Below, one piece after another: positions 1-14,082 of a stretch of DNA of 64,000 bases. Source of the stretch: Pseudomonas saponiphila (GTDB lineage: Bacteria > Pseudomonadota > Gammaproteobacteria > Pseudomonadales > Pseudomonadaceae); NCBI RefSeq assembly GCF_900105185.1, contig NZ_FNTJ01000001.1, positions 2,252,501 to 2,316,500 of the forward strand. Reading direction: 5' to 3'. Numbering within the stretch: the stretch's first letter is position 1; each line of letters opens with the position of its first letter. A program made the translations under genes and the position numbers. The notes under the pieces are model-generated. The model was not told where the DNA came from and did no database searches. It saw only the letters and a list, made by a program, of their open reading frames with translations.

Positions 1-1192
<1,192 letters not shown>

Positions 1193-1223
1193 TTACGCGC
1201 AGCTCTTGAAAGTCAGGCGCAGC

Positions 1224-1847
1224 TCAGCTGCTGCGCATCAACGGATAAAGTTCTTTAAGCAATTTGCGCCGGCTGATCACCAGTTGCCAGCGATGGCCGC
1301 CCAGCTGACGCCACAGGCGCGCCGAACGAATGCCGGCCAGTAGCAGGGCGCGGATCTTCGAGGCGTTGCTCGGTTGCTGCAGGTTGCGCATGTCGCCATG
1401 CACCTGGATGCGCTGGCGCAGGGTGCTCAGGGTGTCCTGGTACAGCCCGCCGCACGCGGCGATGACGTTTTCGTGGGCCGGGCCGAAGTGTTCCACCTGG
1501 GACTGGATTTGCGGCAGGCGTTTGCCGATGGTTTCCAGCAGGTCATCGCGCTTGGCCAGTTGACGCTCCAGGCCGAGCATCGACAAGGCGTAGCGCAGGG
1601 GCTCGCGTTGCAGGGTGCTGGGGTCGCGTTCCAGGGCGCCGATCAGGGCGCGATAGCCTTCGCGCAGGTTGATGTCGTCACCGCCGTAGACTTCCAGGGT
1701 GTCCTTCGGATCGCGGATCAGCAGGCTCCCGAGCATGCAGCTCAGGGCCGCTTCGCTGACCTGACCGGTCTTGGCGATGCGGTCCACCAGCACCGCGGCG
1801 AGGAATACTCCGCCCAGTGCCGTCAGTTGTTCCTGAATCGGGCTCAT
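1224..1847 (-). CDS. hflD: HflD family protein (high-frequency lysogenisation regulator)
   Basis: A 207-residue, mainly helical protein matching the HflD family (starts [20 protein letters not shown]). In E. coli HflD is a peripheral inner-membrane protein that binds the lambda CII activator; its role in the uninfected cell is not settled. Its ATG overlaps the TGA of mnmA (ATGA), so the two are translationally coupled, and purB follows 118 bases later. The gene order nudJ-mnmA-hflD-purB supports the name. No enzymatic motif is visible. Confidence 0.93.
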   Translation of the reverse strand: MSPIQEQLTALGGVFLAAVLVDRIAKTGQVSEAALSCMLGSLLIRDPKDTLEVYGGDDINLREGYRALIGALERDPSTLQREPLRYALSMLGLERQLAKRDDLLETIGKRLPQIQSQVEHFGPAHENVIAACGGLYQDTLSTLRQRIQVHGDMRNLQQPSNASKIRALLLAGIRSARLWRQLGGHRWQLVISRRKLLKELYPLMRSS

Positions 1848-2977
1848 GGACGGACGTCCTTGCTGCTCCAGGGCTCGGCCACTTCGATGACGCCGCCACC
1901 GAGGCAGATTTCACCGTCGTAGAACACCACGGACTGGCCGGGAGTCACGGCGCGTTGCGGGTCATCGAAGGTGGCGCGGTAGCCGTTGGCGGTCTGCTCC
2001 AGGGTGCAGGGCTGGTCGCTCTGGCGGTAGCGCACCTTGGCGGTCAGGCGCCGTGGTTGGCTCAGGTCGATAGGGTTGACCCAATAGATGTCGGAAGCCA
2101 GCAGGGCGCGGGAGAACAGCCATGGGTGGTCGTTGCCCTGGCCAACGATCAGTTCGTTGTGCTCCAGGTCCTTGATCAGCACGTACCACGGCTCTTCACC
2201 GGCGTCTTTCAGGCCGCCGATGCCCAGACCCTGGCGCTGGCCGATGGTGTGGTACATCAGGCCGTGGTGACGGCCGATGACTTCGCCTTCGGTGGTCTTG
2301 ATCTCGCCGGGCTGGGCGGGCAGGTACTGCTTGAGGAAGTCGCTGAAGCGCCGCTCACCGATGAAGCAGATGCCGGTGGAGTCTTTCTTCTTGGCGGTGG
2401 CCAGGTCGTGTTTCTCGGCGATGGCGCGTACTTCGGGCTTTTCCAGCTCGCCTACCGGGAACAGGGTCTTGGCGATCTGTTCACCGCCAACGGCGTGCAG
2501 GAAGTAGCTCTGGTCCTTGTTCGGGTCCAGGCCCTTGAGCAGTTCGGTGCGGCCGTCGATATCGCGGCGGCGCACATAGTGGCCGGTGGCGATCAGGTCG
2601 GCTCCGAGCATCAGGGCGTAGTCGAGGAACGCCTTGAACTTGATTTCGCGGTTGCACAGGATGTCCGGGTTCGGCGTGCGGCCGGCCTTGTATTCGGCCA
2701 GGAAGTGCTCGAACACGTTGTCCCAGTACTCGGCGGCGAAGTTGGCAGTGTGCAGCTTGATGCCAAGCTTGTCGCACACGGCCTGGGCGTCGGCCAGGTC
2801 ATCCATGGCGGTGCAGTATTCGGTGCCGTCGTCTTCCTCCCAGTTCTTCATGAACAGGCCTTCCACCTGGTATCCCTGCTCCATCAGCAGGAGGGCGGAA
2901 ACGGAAGAATCCACGCCGCCGGACATGCCGACAATGACGCGCTTCTTTTGGGTGTCAGAAGGGGCTGGATCACGCAT
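1844..2977 (-). CDS. mnmA: tRNA-specific 2-thiouridylase MnmA
   Basis: MnmA adenylates U34 of Lys, Glu and Gln tRNAs and replaces O2 with sulfur received through TusE. The 377-residue length is typical. The N-type PP-loop SGGVDSS sits at residues 19-25, the catalytic cysteine of [12 protein letters not shown] is Cys108, and the second, persulfide-forming cysteine is in [12 protein letters not shown] at about residue 204. The C-terminal half carries the [10 protein letters not shown] tRNA-recognition region. It overlaps hflD by 4 bases and lies 71 bases after nudJ. The partner sulfur-relay proteins TusBCDE are encoded in this window near 23.8-25.1 kb. Confidence 0.97.
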   Translation of the reverse strand: MRDPAPSDTQKKRVIVGMSGGVDSSVSALLLMEQGYQVEGLFMKNWEEDDGTEYCTAMDDLADAQAVCDKLGIKLHTANFAAEYWDNVFEHFLAEYKAGRTPNPDILCNREIKFKAFLDYALMLGADLIATGHYVRRRDIDGRTELLKGLDPNKDQSYFLHAVGGEQIAKTLFPVGELEKPEVRAIAEKHDLATAKKKDSTGICFIGERRFSDFLKQYLPAQPGEIKTTEGEVIGRHHGLMYHTIGQRQGLGIGGLKDAGEEPWYVLIKDLEHNELIVGQGNDHPWLFSRALLASDIYWVNPIDLSQPRRLTAKVRYRQSDQPCTLEQTANGYRATFDDPQRAVTPGQSVVFYDGEICLGGGVIEVAEPWSSKDVRP

Positions 2978-3048
2978 AGGAATTCAACGGGTGTCTTGAA
3001 AAAGGACGCGATTCTAACAGGCTGAGGCCTGCAAGGCTAAAACTGCGG

Positions 3049-3495
3049 TTAAAGCATTGGTCGGATCAGTGCCAGGCTGTGCAGTTGGCCGTCCAGGTAA
3101 TCGTCCAGGCATTGCAGGATCAACTCGCTGCGCCAGTGGGCACGCTGTTCCAGCAGTTGCTCGCGGGTCAGCCAGCGTGGGCCGATGATGCCGTCATCCA
3201 GCTGATAGTCCGGATGATGGCGCAGCGGTTTGGCGGCAAAGCACACGCGCTGGTAGGTCACGCCATTGCTCGGGGCGGTGTACAGGTAGATGCCGACCAC
3301 GCCGGTCAATTCCACGTCCCAGCCGGTTTCCTCCAGGGTTTCGCGAATGGCCGCCTGGAGCAGGCTTTCATTGGCATCCAGGTGCCCGGCGGGCTGGTTG
3401 AGCACGGCCTGTTCACCCGAGTACTCCTCGACGAACAGAAAGCGGCCCTGGTCTTCGACGATGGTGGCGACGGTGATATGAGGTTGCCATTCCAT
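3049..3495 (-). CDS. nudJ: NUDIX hydrolase, NudJ type
   Basis: A 148-residue Nudix protein. The Nudix box GX5EX7REUXEEXGU is complete at residues 37-59 (G37, E43, R51, E52, E55, E56, G58). NudJ of E. coli hydrolyses thiamine-pyrimidine pyrophosphate and some nucleoside tri/diphosphates; substrate here is inferred from family and position only. An AAAGGAG ribosome binding site precedes the ATG at 3495. It heads the nudJ-mnmA-hflD-purB set on the minus strand. Confidence 0.88.
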   Translation of the reverse strand: MEWQPHITVATIVEDQGRFLFVEEYSGEQAVLNQPAGHLDANESLLQAAIRETLEETGWDVELTGVVGIYLYTAPSNGVTYQRVCFAAKPLRHHPDYQLDDGIIGPRWLTREQLLEQRAHWRSELILQCLDDYLDGQLHSLALIRPML

Positions 3496-3525
3496 AAGAA
3501 CGCTCCTTTATAAAAAGGCGGGCAT

Positions 3526-3605
3526 TGTAGGAGCCGGCTTGCCGGCGAAGCGAGCGCCGCATGTTCGGCGTGGAGGGGGCATTCGCCGGCAAGCCGGCTC
3601 CTACA
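3526..3605. repeat. REP doublet (inverted pair)
   Basis: Two 24-base arms, tGTAGGAGCCGGCTTGCCGGCGAA at 3526-3549 and its exact reverse complement at 3582-3605, enclose 32 bases. This is the classic Pseudomonas REP/REPIN layout. It sits between the starts/ends of nudJ and idh and recurs at seven or more places in the window. Confidence 0.9.
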
Positions 3606-3616
3606 GACTCCAGAAG

Positions 3617-3647
3617 CACAAACCCCGGCGCGGGGCCGGGGTTTGTG
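3617..3647 (-). terminator. Hairpin after idh
   Basis: A perfect 13-bp stem (CACAAACCCCGGC / GCCGGGGTTTGTG) with a 5-base loop lies 13 bases beyond the idh stop codon. The minus-strand U-tract is poor, so termination is inferred from stem strength and place. Confidence 0.55.
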
Positions 3648-3660
3648 TATTCGCTCGTGC

Positions 3661-6391
<2,731 letters not shown>

Positions 6392-7648
6392 ATGGGATAC
6401 AAGAAGATTCAGGTTCCAGCAGTCGGCGACAAAATCACCGTCAACGCAGACCATTCTCTCAATGTTCCTAACAACCCGATTATTCCTTTCATCGAAGGCG
6501 ACGGTATTGGTGTTGATATCAGCCCGGTCATGATCAAGGTTGTCGATGCTGCGGTTAAGAAGGCTTACGGCGGCGAACGCAAGATTTCCTGGATGGAAGT
6601 TTATGCCGGGGAAAAAGCGACTCAAGTGTACGACCAGGACACCTGGCTTCCTCAGGAAACCCTGGATGCTGTGAAGGATTACGTGGTTTCCATCAAAGGC
6701 CCGCTGACCACTCCGGTCGGTGGCGGTATCCGTTCCCTGAACGTGGCCTTGCGTCAACAGCTGGACCTGTATGTGTGCCTGCGTCCGGTGCGCTGGTTCG
6801 AAGGCGTGCCCAGCCCGGTGAAAAAGCCGGGAGATGTGGACATGACCATCTTCCGTGAAAACTCCGAAGACATTTACGCCGGTATTGAGTGGAAGGCCGG
6901 TTCGGCAGAAGCCACCAAGGTCATCAAGTTTCTTAAAGAAGAAATGGGCGTCACCAAGATCCGTTTCGACGAAAACTGCGGTATCGGTGTCAAGCCGGTT
7001 TCCCTGCAGGGCACCAAGCGTCTGGCGCGCAAGGCGCTGCAATATGTAGTGGATAACGACCGCGACTCGCTGACCATCGTGCACAAAGGCAACATCATGA
7101 AGTTCACCGAAGGTGCCTTCAAGGAATGGGCCTATGAAGTGGCGGCCGAAGAATTTGGCGCCACCCTGCTGGACGGCGGGCCTTGGATGCAGTTCAAGAA
7201 CCCGAAAACCGGCAAGAACGTCATCGTCAAGGATGCCATCGCCGATGCCATGCTCCAGCAGATCCTGCTGCGTCCGGCGGAATACGATGTGATCGCCACT
7301 CTTAACCTCAACGGTGACTATCTGTCCGACGCCCTGGCGGCGGAAGTGGGCGGTATCGGTATCGCTCCAGGTGCCAACCTGTCCGATACCGTGGCCATGT
7401 TCGAGGCAACCCACGGTACTGCGCCCAAGTATGCCGGCAAGGATCAGGTCAACCCGGGCTCGCTGATTCTCTCTGCGGAGATGATGTTGCGTCACATGGG
7501 CTGGACCGAGGCTGCTGATCTCATTATCAAGGGCACCAACGGCGCGATTTCGGCCAAGACCGTGACCTATGACTTCGAGCGTCTGATGGAAGGTGCGACC
7601 CTGCTGTCTTCCTCGGCATTCGGCGATGCGTTGATCTCGCACATGTAA
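6392..7648 (+). CDS. icd: Dimeric NADP-dependent isocitrate dehydrogenase
   Basis: A 418-residue Icd of the E. coli type, second isocitrate dehydrogenase of the window. The ATG at 6392 follows GGAG with good spacing. The substrate loop [13 protein letters not shown] places the regulatory serine at residue 115 (Ser113 of E. coli), so control by the AceK kinase/phosphatase is expected though aceK is not in the window. The isopropylmalate/isocitrate signature [19 protein letters not shown] and the NADP-site segment [20 protein letters not shown] are intact. A strong terminator follows at once. Confidence 0.97.
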   Translation: MGYKKIQVPAVGDKITVNADHSLNVPNNPIIPFIEGDGIGVDISPVMIKVVDAAVKKAYGGERKISWMEVYAGEKATQVYDQDTWLPQETLDAVKDYVVSIKGPLTTPVGGGIRSLNVALRQQLDLYVCLRPVRWFEGVPSPVKKPGDVDMTIFRENSEDIYAGIEWKAGSAEATKVIKFLKEEMGVTKIRFDENCGIGVKPVSLQGTKRLARKALQYVVDNDRDSLTIVHKGNIMKFTEGAFKEWAYEVAAEEFGATLLDGGPWMQFKNPKTGKNVIVKDAIADAMLQQILLRPAEYDVIATLNLNGDYLSDALAAEVGGIGIAPGANLSDTVAMFEATHGTAPKYAGKDQVNPGSLILSAEMMLRHMGWTEAADLIIKGTNGAISAKTVTYDFERLMEGATLLSSSAFGDALISHM

Positions 7649-7670
7649 GCGCAATCGCGCACAAAGCAAA

Positions 7671-7707
7671 CCGGCCGACTCAATCCCTTGAGTCGGCCGG
7701 TTTTTTT
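7671..7707 (+). terminator. Rho-independent terminator of icd
   Basis: A perfect 13-bp stem CCGGCCGACTCAA / TTGAGTCGGCCGG with a 4-base loop is followed by seven T residues, 22 bases after the icd stop. Textbook intrinsic terminator; it also separates icd from convergent cspD. Confidence 0.95.
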
Positions 7708-7727
7708 ATGACTGGATGTTGGGTATA

Positions 7728-7985
7728 TCAGCTCAAGGCGCTTTCAGGTTGTGCCTCTGCGGGGATGATTTCACCGGGCACCTTCAAGGCGTTGATTTTG
7801 ACCGCATGCAGGCCCTTGGGGCCCTGGATGATCTCGAAGCTCACAGCCTGTCCGGCTTTCAAGGTCTTGTAGCCATCCATCTCGATGGCCGAGTAATGGG
7901 CAAACAGATCATCCGTCTTGCCCTCCTCATTAATAAAGCCATAACCCTTGGCATTGTTGAACCACTTGACCTTACCGCTAGCCAT
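7728..7985 (-). CDS. cspD: Cold-shock-domain protein CspD
   Basis: An 85-residue cold-shock-domain protein with RNP1 (KGYGFI) and an RNP2-like LFAHYSAI. I take the ATG complementary to 7983-7985 (protein MASGKVKWFNNAKGYGF) because AGAGGG lies 8 bases upstream; the ATG two codons earlier is too close to that site and the one at 8003 lacks one. In E. coli CspD is a stationary-phase inhibitor of replication that binds ssDNA/RNA; the same role here is inferred from its place beside clpS-clpA and its C-terminal tail beyond the ~70-residue cold-shock fold. Confidence 0.92.
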   Translation of the reverse strand: MASGKVKWFNNAKGYGFINEEGKTDDLFAHYSAIEMDGYKTLKAGQAVSFEIIQGPKGLHAVKINALKVPGEIIPAEAQPESALS

Positions 7986-8209
7986 ACTCATATCCCTCTG
8001 CAACAGACTCCATCACTGGAGTATCATCCAGTTCATCCGCCGCCAAGCTTGGTAAAAAGGTTGACGCCGCGGACGTTTATTACCCAATGTGGGCCCTATT
8101 GGTTGTAACACCGTTTTGCCGATAGTCAAGGTGACCCGGCGGTCGGAGTTGAATTCCATCCAGAGCGCCCCAACCACTGTATTTGCACAACTGACGAACC
8201 TTTCTTTCC

Positions 8210-8572
8210 ATGCATGCAATCAGCCAGATTCGACTAACATTCAATCAGGATCGCCCGGACTTGCACGACGACGATTCCGCTGGCTTGGCTGTACAGGAAG
8301 CTAAGCCTGCGTTACAGGCGCCGCCGATGTACAAGGTGGTTTTGTTCAACGATGACTACACCCCGATGGATTTCGTCGTCGAAGTGCTCGAGATGTTTTT
8401 TAACCTGAATCGCGAGCTGGCGACCAAGGTCATGCTGGCCGTCCATACAGAAGGGCGGGCAGTGTGTGGATTGTTTACCCGCGACATCGCCGAGACAAAG
8501 GCCATGCAGGTCAACCAGTACGCCCGGGAAAGCCAGCATCCGCTACTCTGTGAAATCGAGAAGGACGGTTAA
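8210..8572 (+). CDS. clpS: ClpS adaptor (N-recognin)
   Basis: A 120-residue ClpS. It binds proteins with Leu, Phe, Trp or Tyr at the N terminus and delivers them to ClpAP. The ligand pocket motif [11 protein letters not shown] (Asn47, Asp48, Asp49) and the following His79 are present, after a flexible N-terminal tail of ~37 residues needed for ClpA engagement. It lies 29 bases before clpA, and the transferases that create such N-termini (bpt, aat) are encoded just downstream on the other strand. Confidence 0.96.
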   Translation: MHAISQIRLTFNQDRPDLHDDDSAGLAVQEAKPALQAPPMYKVVLFNDDYTPMDFVVEVLEMFFNLNRELATKVMLAVHTEGRAVCGLFTRDIAETKAMQVNQYARESQHPLLCEIEKDG

Positions 8573-8601
8573 CGCCGACCACTTGGGTATGAGGTGAAGC
8601 T

Positions 8602-10872
8602 ATGTTAAACCGCGAGCTCGAAGTCACCCTCAATCTCGCCTTCAAGGAGGCCCGTTCGAAGCGTCATGAGTTCATGACCGTCGAGCACCTTCTGTTGGCT
8701 CTTTTGGATAATGAGGCCGCCGCCACCGTTTTGCGTGCCTGCGGAGCAAACCTCGACAAACTCAAGCACGACCTGCAGGAGTTCATCGACTCCACCACGC
8801 CGCTGATCCCGGTACATGACGAGGATCGCGAGACTCAGCCTACCCTGGGTTTCCAGCGTGTGCTGCAGCGTGCTGTCTTTCACGTCCAGAGCTCGGGCAA
8901 GCGTGAAGTCACTGGCGCCAATGTGTTGGTAGCTATCTTCAGTGAGCAAGAGAGTCAGGCGGTGTTCCTGCTCAAGCAGCAGAGCGTCGCTCGTATCGAT
9001 GTGGTCAATTACATCGCCCACGGCATCTCCAAGGTGCCAGGGCATGGCGATCATTCTGAAGGTGAACAGGATATGCAGGATGAAGAGGGTGGTGAGTCGT
9101 CTTCTTCGAGCAATCCCCTGGATGCCTATGCCAGCAATCTCAATGAGCTGGCCCGTCAGGGGCGCATTGATCCGCTGGTAGGGCGTGAGCAGGAAGTGGA
9201 GCGTGTAGCCCAGATCCTGGCGCGTCGGCGCAAGAACAACCCGTTGCTGGTGGGTGAGGCGGGTGTGGGCAAGACGGCGATTGCCGAAGGCCTGGCCAAA
9301 CGTATCGTCGACAATCAAGTGCCGGACCTGCTGACCAACAGCGTGGTCTACTCCCTGGATCTCGGGGCATTGCTGGCGGGTACCAAATACCGTGGCGACT
9401 TCGAGAAACGCTTCAAGGCGTTGCTGGGCGAGTTGAAAAAGCGTCCTCAGGCGATCCTGTTCATCGATGAGATCCATACCATCATCGGTGCCGGTGCGGC
9501 GTCCGGTGGCGTGATGGATGCCTCGAACCTGCTCAAGCCGTTGCTGTCGTCGGGCGACATCCGCTGCATCGGTTCGACTACGTTCCAGGAGTTCCGTGGC
9601 ATTTTCGAGAAGGATCGCGCGCTGGCGCGGCGCTTCCAGAAAGTCGATGTGTCCGAGCCTTCGGTTGAAGACACCATCGGTATCCTGCGCGGTCTCAAGG
9701 GGCGTTTCGAACAGCATCACAGTATCGAATACAGTGATGAGGCGCTGCGTGCGGCTGCGGAGCTGGCCTCGCGCTACATCAATGACCGGCATATGCCTGA
9801 CAAGGCCATCGATGTGATTGACGAGGCGGGTGCCTATCAGCGTCTGCAACCAGTCGACAAGCGCGTGAAGCGCATTGAAGTGGCTCAGGTTGAAGACATC
9901 GTGGCGAAAATTGCCCGTATTCCGCCAAAACATGTCACCAGCTCTGACAAGGAGCTGCTGCGCAACCTTGAGCGCGATCTCAAGTTGACGGTATTCGGTC
10001 AGGATGCGGCGATCGATTCGCTGTCCACGGCGATCAAGCTGTCCCGTGCCGGCCTGAAATCCCCGGACAAACCCGTCGGTTCCTTCCTGTTCGCCGGTCC
10101 TACCGGTGTCGGCAAGACCGAGGCGGCCCGGCAGTTGGCCAAGGCCATGGGCATCGAGCTGGTGCGCTTCGACATGTCCGAGTACATGGAGCGGCATACT
10201 GTCTCGCGTCTGATTGGTGCGCCTCCCGGCTATGTCGGTTTCGATCAGGGCGGATTGCTGACCGAAGCGATCACCAAGCAGCCACATTGCGTGTTGTTGC
10301 TTGATGAGATCGAGAAGGCTCATCCGGAAGTCTTCAACCTGCTGTTGCAGGTGATGGATCACGGCACCCTGACCGACAACAACGGGCGCAAGGCGGATTT
10401 CCGCAATGTCATCCTCATCATGACCACCAACGCCGGTGCTGAAACCGCGGCGCGAGCCTCCATAGGTTTCACTCATCAAGATCATTCTTCCGATGCCATG
10501 GAAGTGATCAAGAAGAGCTTTACGCCGGAGTTCCGTAACCGTCTGGACACCATTATCCAGTTCGGTCGCCTGAGCCATGAAGTGATCAAGAGCGTGGTGG
10601 ACAAGTTCCTTACCGAGCTTCAAGCACAGCTGGAAGACAAGCGCGTGCAGCTGGAAGTGACCGATGCCGCTCGCAGCTGGCTGGCAGCCGGTGGTTACGA
10701 CGTGACGATGGGTGCGCGTCCGATGGCGCGTTTGATCCAGGACAAGATCAAGCGTCCCCTGGCCGAGGAGATCCTGTTTGGCGAATTGTCCGACCATGGC
10801 GGTGTGGTGCACATCGACATCAAGGATGGCGAGTTGACCTTCGATTTCGAAACCACGGCGGAAATGGCTTGA
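8602..10872 (+). CDS. clpA: ATP-dependent Clp protease ATPase subunit ClpA
   Basis: A 756-residue Hsp100 unfoldase. The N-domain (1-145) docks ClpS; an acidic Ser-rich linker follows (residues ~153-172). Two AAA+ modules have Walker A GEAGVGKT at 218-225 and GPTGVGKT at 499-506, with Walker B segments LFIDEIHT and LLLDEIEK. The ClpP-binding tripeptide IGF is in [10 protein letters not shown] in the second module, matching the IGL/IGF rule for ClpP partners. It is co-directional with clpS. ClpP is not in this window. Confidence 0.97.
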   Translation: MLNRELEVTLNLAFKEARSKRHEFMTVEHLLLALLDNEAAATVLRACGANLDKLKHDLQEFIDSTTPLIPVHDEDRETQPTLGFQRVLQRAVFHVQSSGKREVTGANVLVAIFSEQESQAVFLLKQQSVARIDVVNYIAHGISKVPGHGDHSEGEQDMQDEEGGESSSSSNPLDAYASNLNELARQGRIDPLVGREQEVERVAQILARRRKNNPLLVGEAGVGKTAIAEGLAKRIVDNQVPDLLTNSVVYSLDLGALLAGTKYRGDFEKRFKALLGELKKRPQAILFIDEIHTIIGAGAASGGVMDASNLLKPLLSSGDIRCIGSTTFQEFRGIFEKDRALARRFQKVDVSEPSVEDTIGILRGLKGRFEQHHSIEYSDEALRAAAELASRYINDRHMPDKAIDVIDEAGAYQRLQPVDKRVKRIEVAQVEDIVAKIARIPPKHVTSSDKELLRNLERDLKLTVFGQDAAIDSLSTAIKLSRAGLKSPDKPVGSFLFAGPTGVGKTEAARQLAKAMGIELVRFDMSEYMERHTVSRLIGAPPGYVGFDQGGLLTEAITKQPHCVLLLDEIEKAHPEVFNLLLQVMDHGTLTDNNGRKADFRNVILIMTTNAGAETAARASIGFTHQDHSSDAMEVIKKSFTPEFRNRLDTIIQFGRLSHEVIKSVVDKFLTELQAQLEDKRVQLEVTDAARSWLAAGGYDVTMGARPMARLIQDKIKRPLAEEILFGELSDHGGVVHIDIKDGELTFDFETTAEMA

Positions 10873-10898
10873 TGGCCGCATAACGCAGCAGTACCGCC

Positions 10899-10920
10899 AA
10901 AGGCACCGGAGGGTGCCTTT
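10899..10920 (+). terminator. Hairpin after clpA
   Basis: AAAGGCACC / GGTGCCTTT, a 9-bp stem with a GGAG loop, lies 27 bases after the clpA stop. The 3' arm ends in TTT only, so it is a modest intrinsic terminator candidate. Confidence 0.55.
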
Positions 10921-10957
10921 GTGCTATCTGGGGTTTGAACAGTTTTTTGCAGACGAA

Positions 10958-10983
10958 CAAAAACGCCCGGCATAACCGGGCGT
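10958..10983 (-). terminator. Rho-independent terminator of infA
   Basis: Read on the minus strand, ACGCCCGG / CCGGGCGT with a 5-base loop is followed by TTTTTGTT, 15 bases after the infA stop. It faces the clpA hairpin, so the two convergent units are separated. Confidence 0.88.
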
Positions 10984-10998
10984 CTTGTATTGACTTGC

Positions 10999-11217
10999 TT
11001 AGCGAGCGCGGTAAGTGATGCGCCCTTTGCTCAAGTCATAGGGCGTCAGCTCGACGCGCACTTTGTCACCGGTAAGAATACGAATGTAGTTCTTGCGCAT
11101 CTTGCCGGAAATATGCGCGGTTACGACGTGCCCATTTTCCAACTCCACGCGAAACATGGTGTTGGGCAGGGTGTCGACGACAGTGCCTTCCATTTCGAAG
11201 CTGTCTTCTTTCGACAT
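10999..11217 (-). CDS. infA: Translation initiation factor IF-1
   Basis: A 72-residue S1/OB-fold protein, [20 protein letters not shown] at its start and ending GRITYRAR, the standard IF-1 length and sequence. It occupies the ribosomal A site during initiation. The start is the ATG complementary to 11215-11217; the longer open frame to 11283 adds 22 residues absent from IF-1. It lies downstream of bpt and aat on the same strand. Confidence 0.97.
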
Positions 11218-11317
11218 GCAGTAAAGCCCTCGGTATCCAATGAATGGCCCGGTGCAACTGCGCCAGGCAAAAGCGGCGTGCATTGTGCCCGAAAAGAGGG
11301 GTTTAAGCCAAGACCTT

Positions 11318-12025
11318 CTAGTTGAGGATCACCCATCTCTGGTTAACCAGTAGCTCTATGGGGCGATATTGGGTCTTGTAGCTCATCTTTTTGCAGTTTT
11401 TGATCCAGTAGCCGAGGTAGACCGCATCCAGGCCCTGGCGCAGGGTTTCGCCGATTTGCCAGAGAATCGCATAGCGCCCCAGGCTGCGGCGTTCTTCGTC
11501 AGGTTCATAGAAGGTGTAGACCGCGGAAAGGCCATTGGGTAGCAGATCGGTGACTGCTACGGCCAGCAGGCGACCGTCCAGGCGAAATTCATAGAAGCGC
11601 GAGAATGGCAGGTCGCGTACCAGAAAGGTCGAGAACTGGTCGCGGCTGGGGGGGAACATGTCGCCATCGGCGTGGCGTTGCTCGATATAACGTTGATACA
11701 GCTCGAAATATTCTTCACTGAACGCTGGTTTGGCTGCTTGTACCTTCAGGTCGCTGTTGCGTTTGAGGATGCGTTTTTGTTGGCGGTTGGGCAGGAACTG
11801 CGCCACGGGGATGCGCGCCGGCACACAAGCGTTGCAATTTTGGCAATGGGGTCGGTACAGGTGATCTCCACTGCGGCGAAAACCCATTTCCGACAGATCC
11901 GCATAAACATGCACGTCCATGGGCTGGCTGGGATCGAGGAACAAGGTAGTGGCCTGTTCGTCGGGCAGGTAGCTGCAAGAGTGGGGTTGAGTCGCATAAA
12001 ACTTCAGGCGCGCCAACTCGGTCAT
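11318..12025 (-). CDS. bpt: Aspartate/glutamate leucyl-transferase (arginyl-transferase family)
   Basis: A 235-residue N-degron transferase. The family cysteines are visible as CSYLP near residue 17 and the HCQNCNAC cluster near residues 60-67. Bacterial Bpt conjugates Leu from Leu-tRNA to proteins beginning with Asp or Glu, so that ClpS can bind them; many annotations use the name Ate for the same family. The choice of Leu over Arg follows characterised bacterial members and is not visible in the sequence. It lies between aat and infA. Confidence 0.93.
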
Positions 12026-12083
12026 GAGTCAACCCTCGGAATAAGCTTTGAAATTAAGTGTAAGCCACTGCTGTCAAACCCGC

Positions 12084-12764
12084 CTAGCAAACCCATATGG
12101 CGCGGCTCGGCTGATCCAGGTGTTGCTTGAGGTAATCGGCGAACTCCGTTCGAGTAATGGATCTCGCCCCCAGGCTTTGCAGATGTTCGGTAGGCATCTG
12201 GCAGTCGATCAGCACAAAACCCCATGCCTTCAGATGGCGTACCAGGGTGGCGAAGCCGAATTTCGAAGCGTTATCGGCGCGGCTGAACATCGACTCGCCA
12301 AAGAACAACTGTCCCATGGCCAGGCCATAAAGGCCTCCCACCAGTTCGCCCTGATCCCAGACTTCCACCGAGTGAGCGTGGCCGCGCTGGTGCAGTTGCT
12401 GATACGCCTGCTGCATGGCTTCGCTGATCCAGGTGCCGTCGGCGTAGGCGCGGGGGGCTGCGCAGGCGCTGATCACCGCAGCGAAATCCTGGTCGAAGGT
12501 CACTTCATAACGCTGTTTGCGCAGCAGCTTGCCCAAGCTGCGTGACACGTGCAGCTCATCGGGGAAGAGCACGGTGCGCGGGTCCGGAGACCACCAGAGA
12601 ATGGGCTGGCCTTCAGAAAACCAGGGAAAGCAGCCGTGACGATAGGCCTGAATCAGGCGATCGGCGGACAGGTCACCGCCCGCAGCCAGCAGCCCGTTGG
12701 GCTCGCGCATGGCTTTTTCCAATGGGGGGAAATCAAGCTTGTTGCGTTGTAACCAGGTCAGCAT
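12084..12764 (-). CDS. aat: Leucyl/phenylalanyl-tRNA-protein transferase
   Basis: A 226-residue Aat, which adds Leu or Phe to proteins starting with Arg or Lys. Conserved blocks [32 protein letters not shown] and [20 protein letters not shown] are all present (first block quoted in part as family marker). I use the ATG complementary to 12762-12764 (protein [20 protein letters not shown]); the frame runs open to 12821, but that extension would cover the hairpin after trxB and is not found in the family. It lies 58 bases upstream of bpt. Confidence 0.93.
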   Translation of the reverse strand: MLTWLQRNKLDFPPLEKAMREPNGLLAAGGDLSADRLIQAYRHGCFPWFSEGQPILWWSPDPRTVLFPDELHVSRSLGKLLRKQRYEVTFDQDFAAVISACAAPRAYADGTWISEAMQQAYQQLHQRGHAHSVEVWDQGELVGGLYGLAMGQLFFGESMFSRADNASKFGFATLVRHLKAWGFVLIDCQMPTEHLQSLGARSITRTEFADYLKQHLDQPSRAIWVC

Positions 12765-12794
12765 GGCATCCAGACTTACGGCAGGGGAGGGCGG

Positions 12795-12818
12795 TGGCGG
12801 GCCGATGATGGCCCGCCA
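12795..12818 (-). terminator. GC-rich hairpin between trxB and aat
   Basis: TGGCGGGCC / GGCCCGCCA, a perfect 9-bp stem with a 6-base loop, lies 18 bases after the trxB stop. There is no U-tract, so it may attenuate or stabilise a 3' end instead of fully terminating. Confidence 0.5.
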
Positions 12819-12836
12819 CAAGCGTAGGGCGAGGGC

Positions 12837-13796
<960 letters not shown>

Positions 13797-14082
13797 TCAT
13801 AAGCCTTTGTCACAAAAGAGAATGCATGCTCCAATTGAACAGTGCGTTTTACGCAAGTGGCTATGCTTAACAGACTGTTCTGACGTGGCATGGTGTGAAC
13901 AAACCCGTACAATACGACGATGTACCAGGCTTATTCAGAAACGCACCGTTTCAGAAGCAAGGGGCAGAGTGTTAAAAGTAGCCCCAGTTACGCCGGTCAA
14001 TTTTATTTACCTGCTCGGATTGAGCAGTATCTTGTAGTCAATCACCCGTTGGACGCGCTTATGGCGCAGGAAAAGACGCGTT

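Noticed and set aside
1817..3025. 402-codon open frame opposite mnmA
   Set aside because: Shadow of mnmA, whose PP-loop and cysteines are intact on the other strand.
8605..10881. 758-codon open frame opposite clpA
   Set aside because: Exact shadow of a fully conserved clpA; no recognisable domain.
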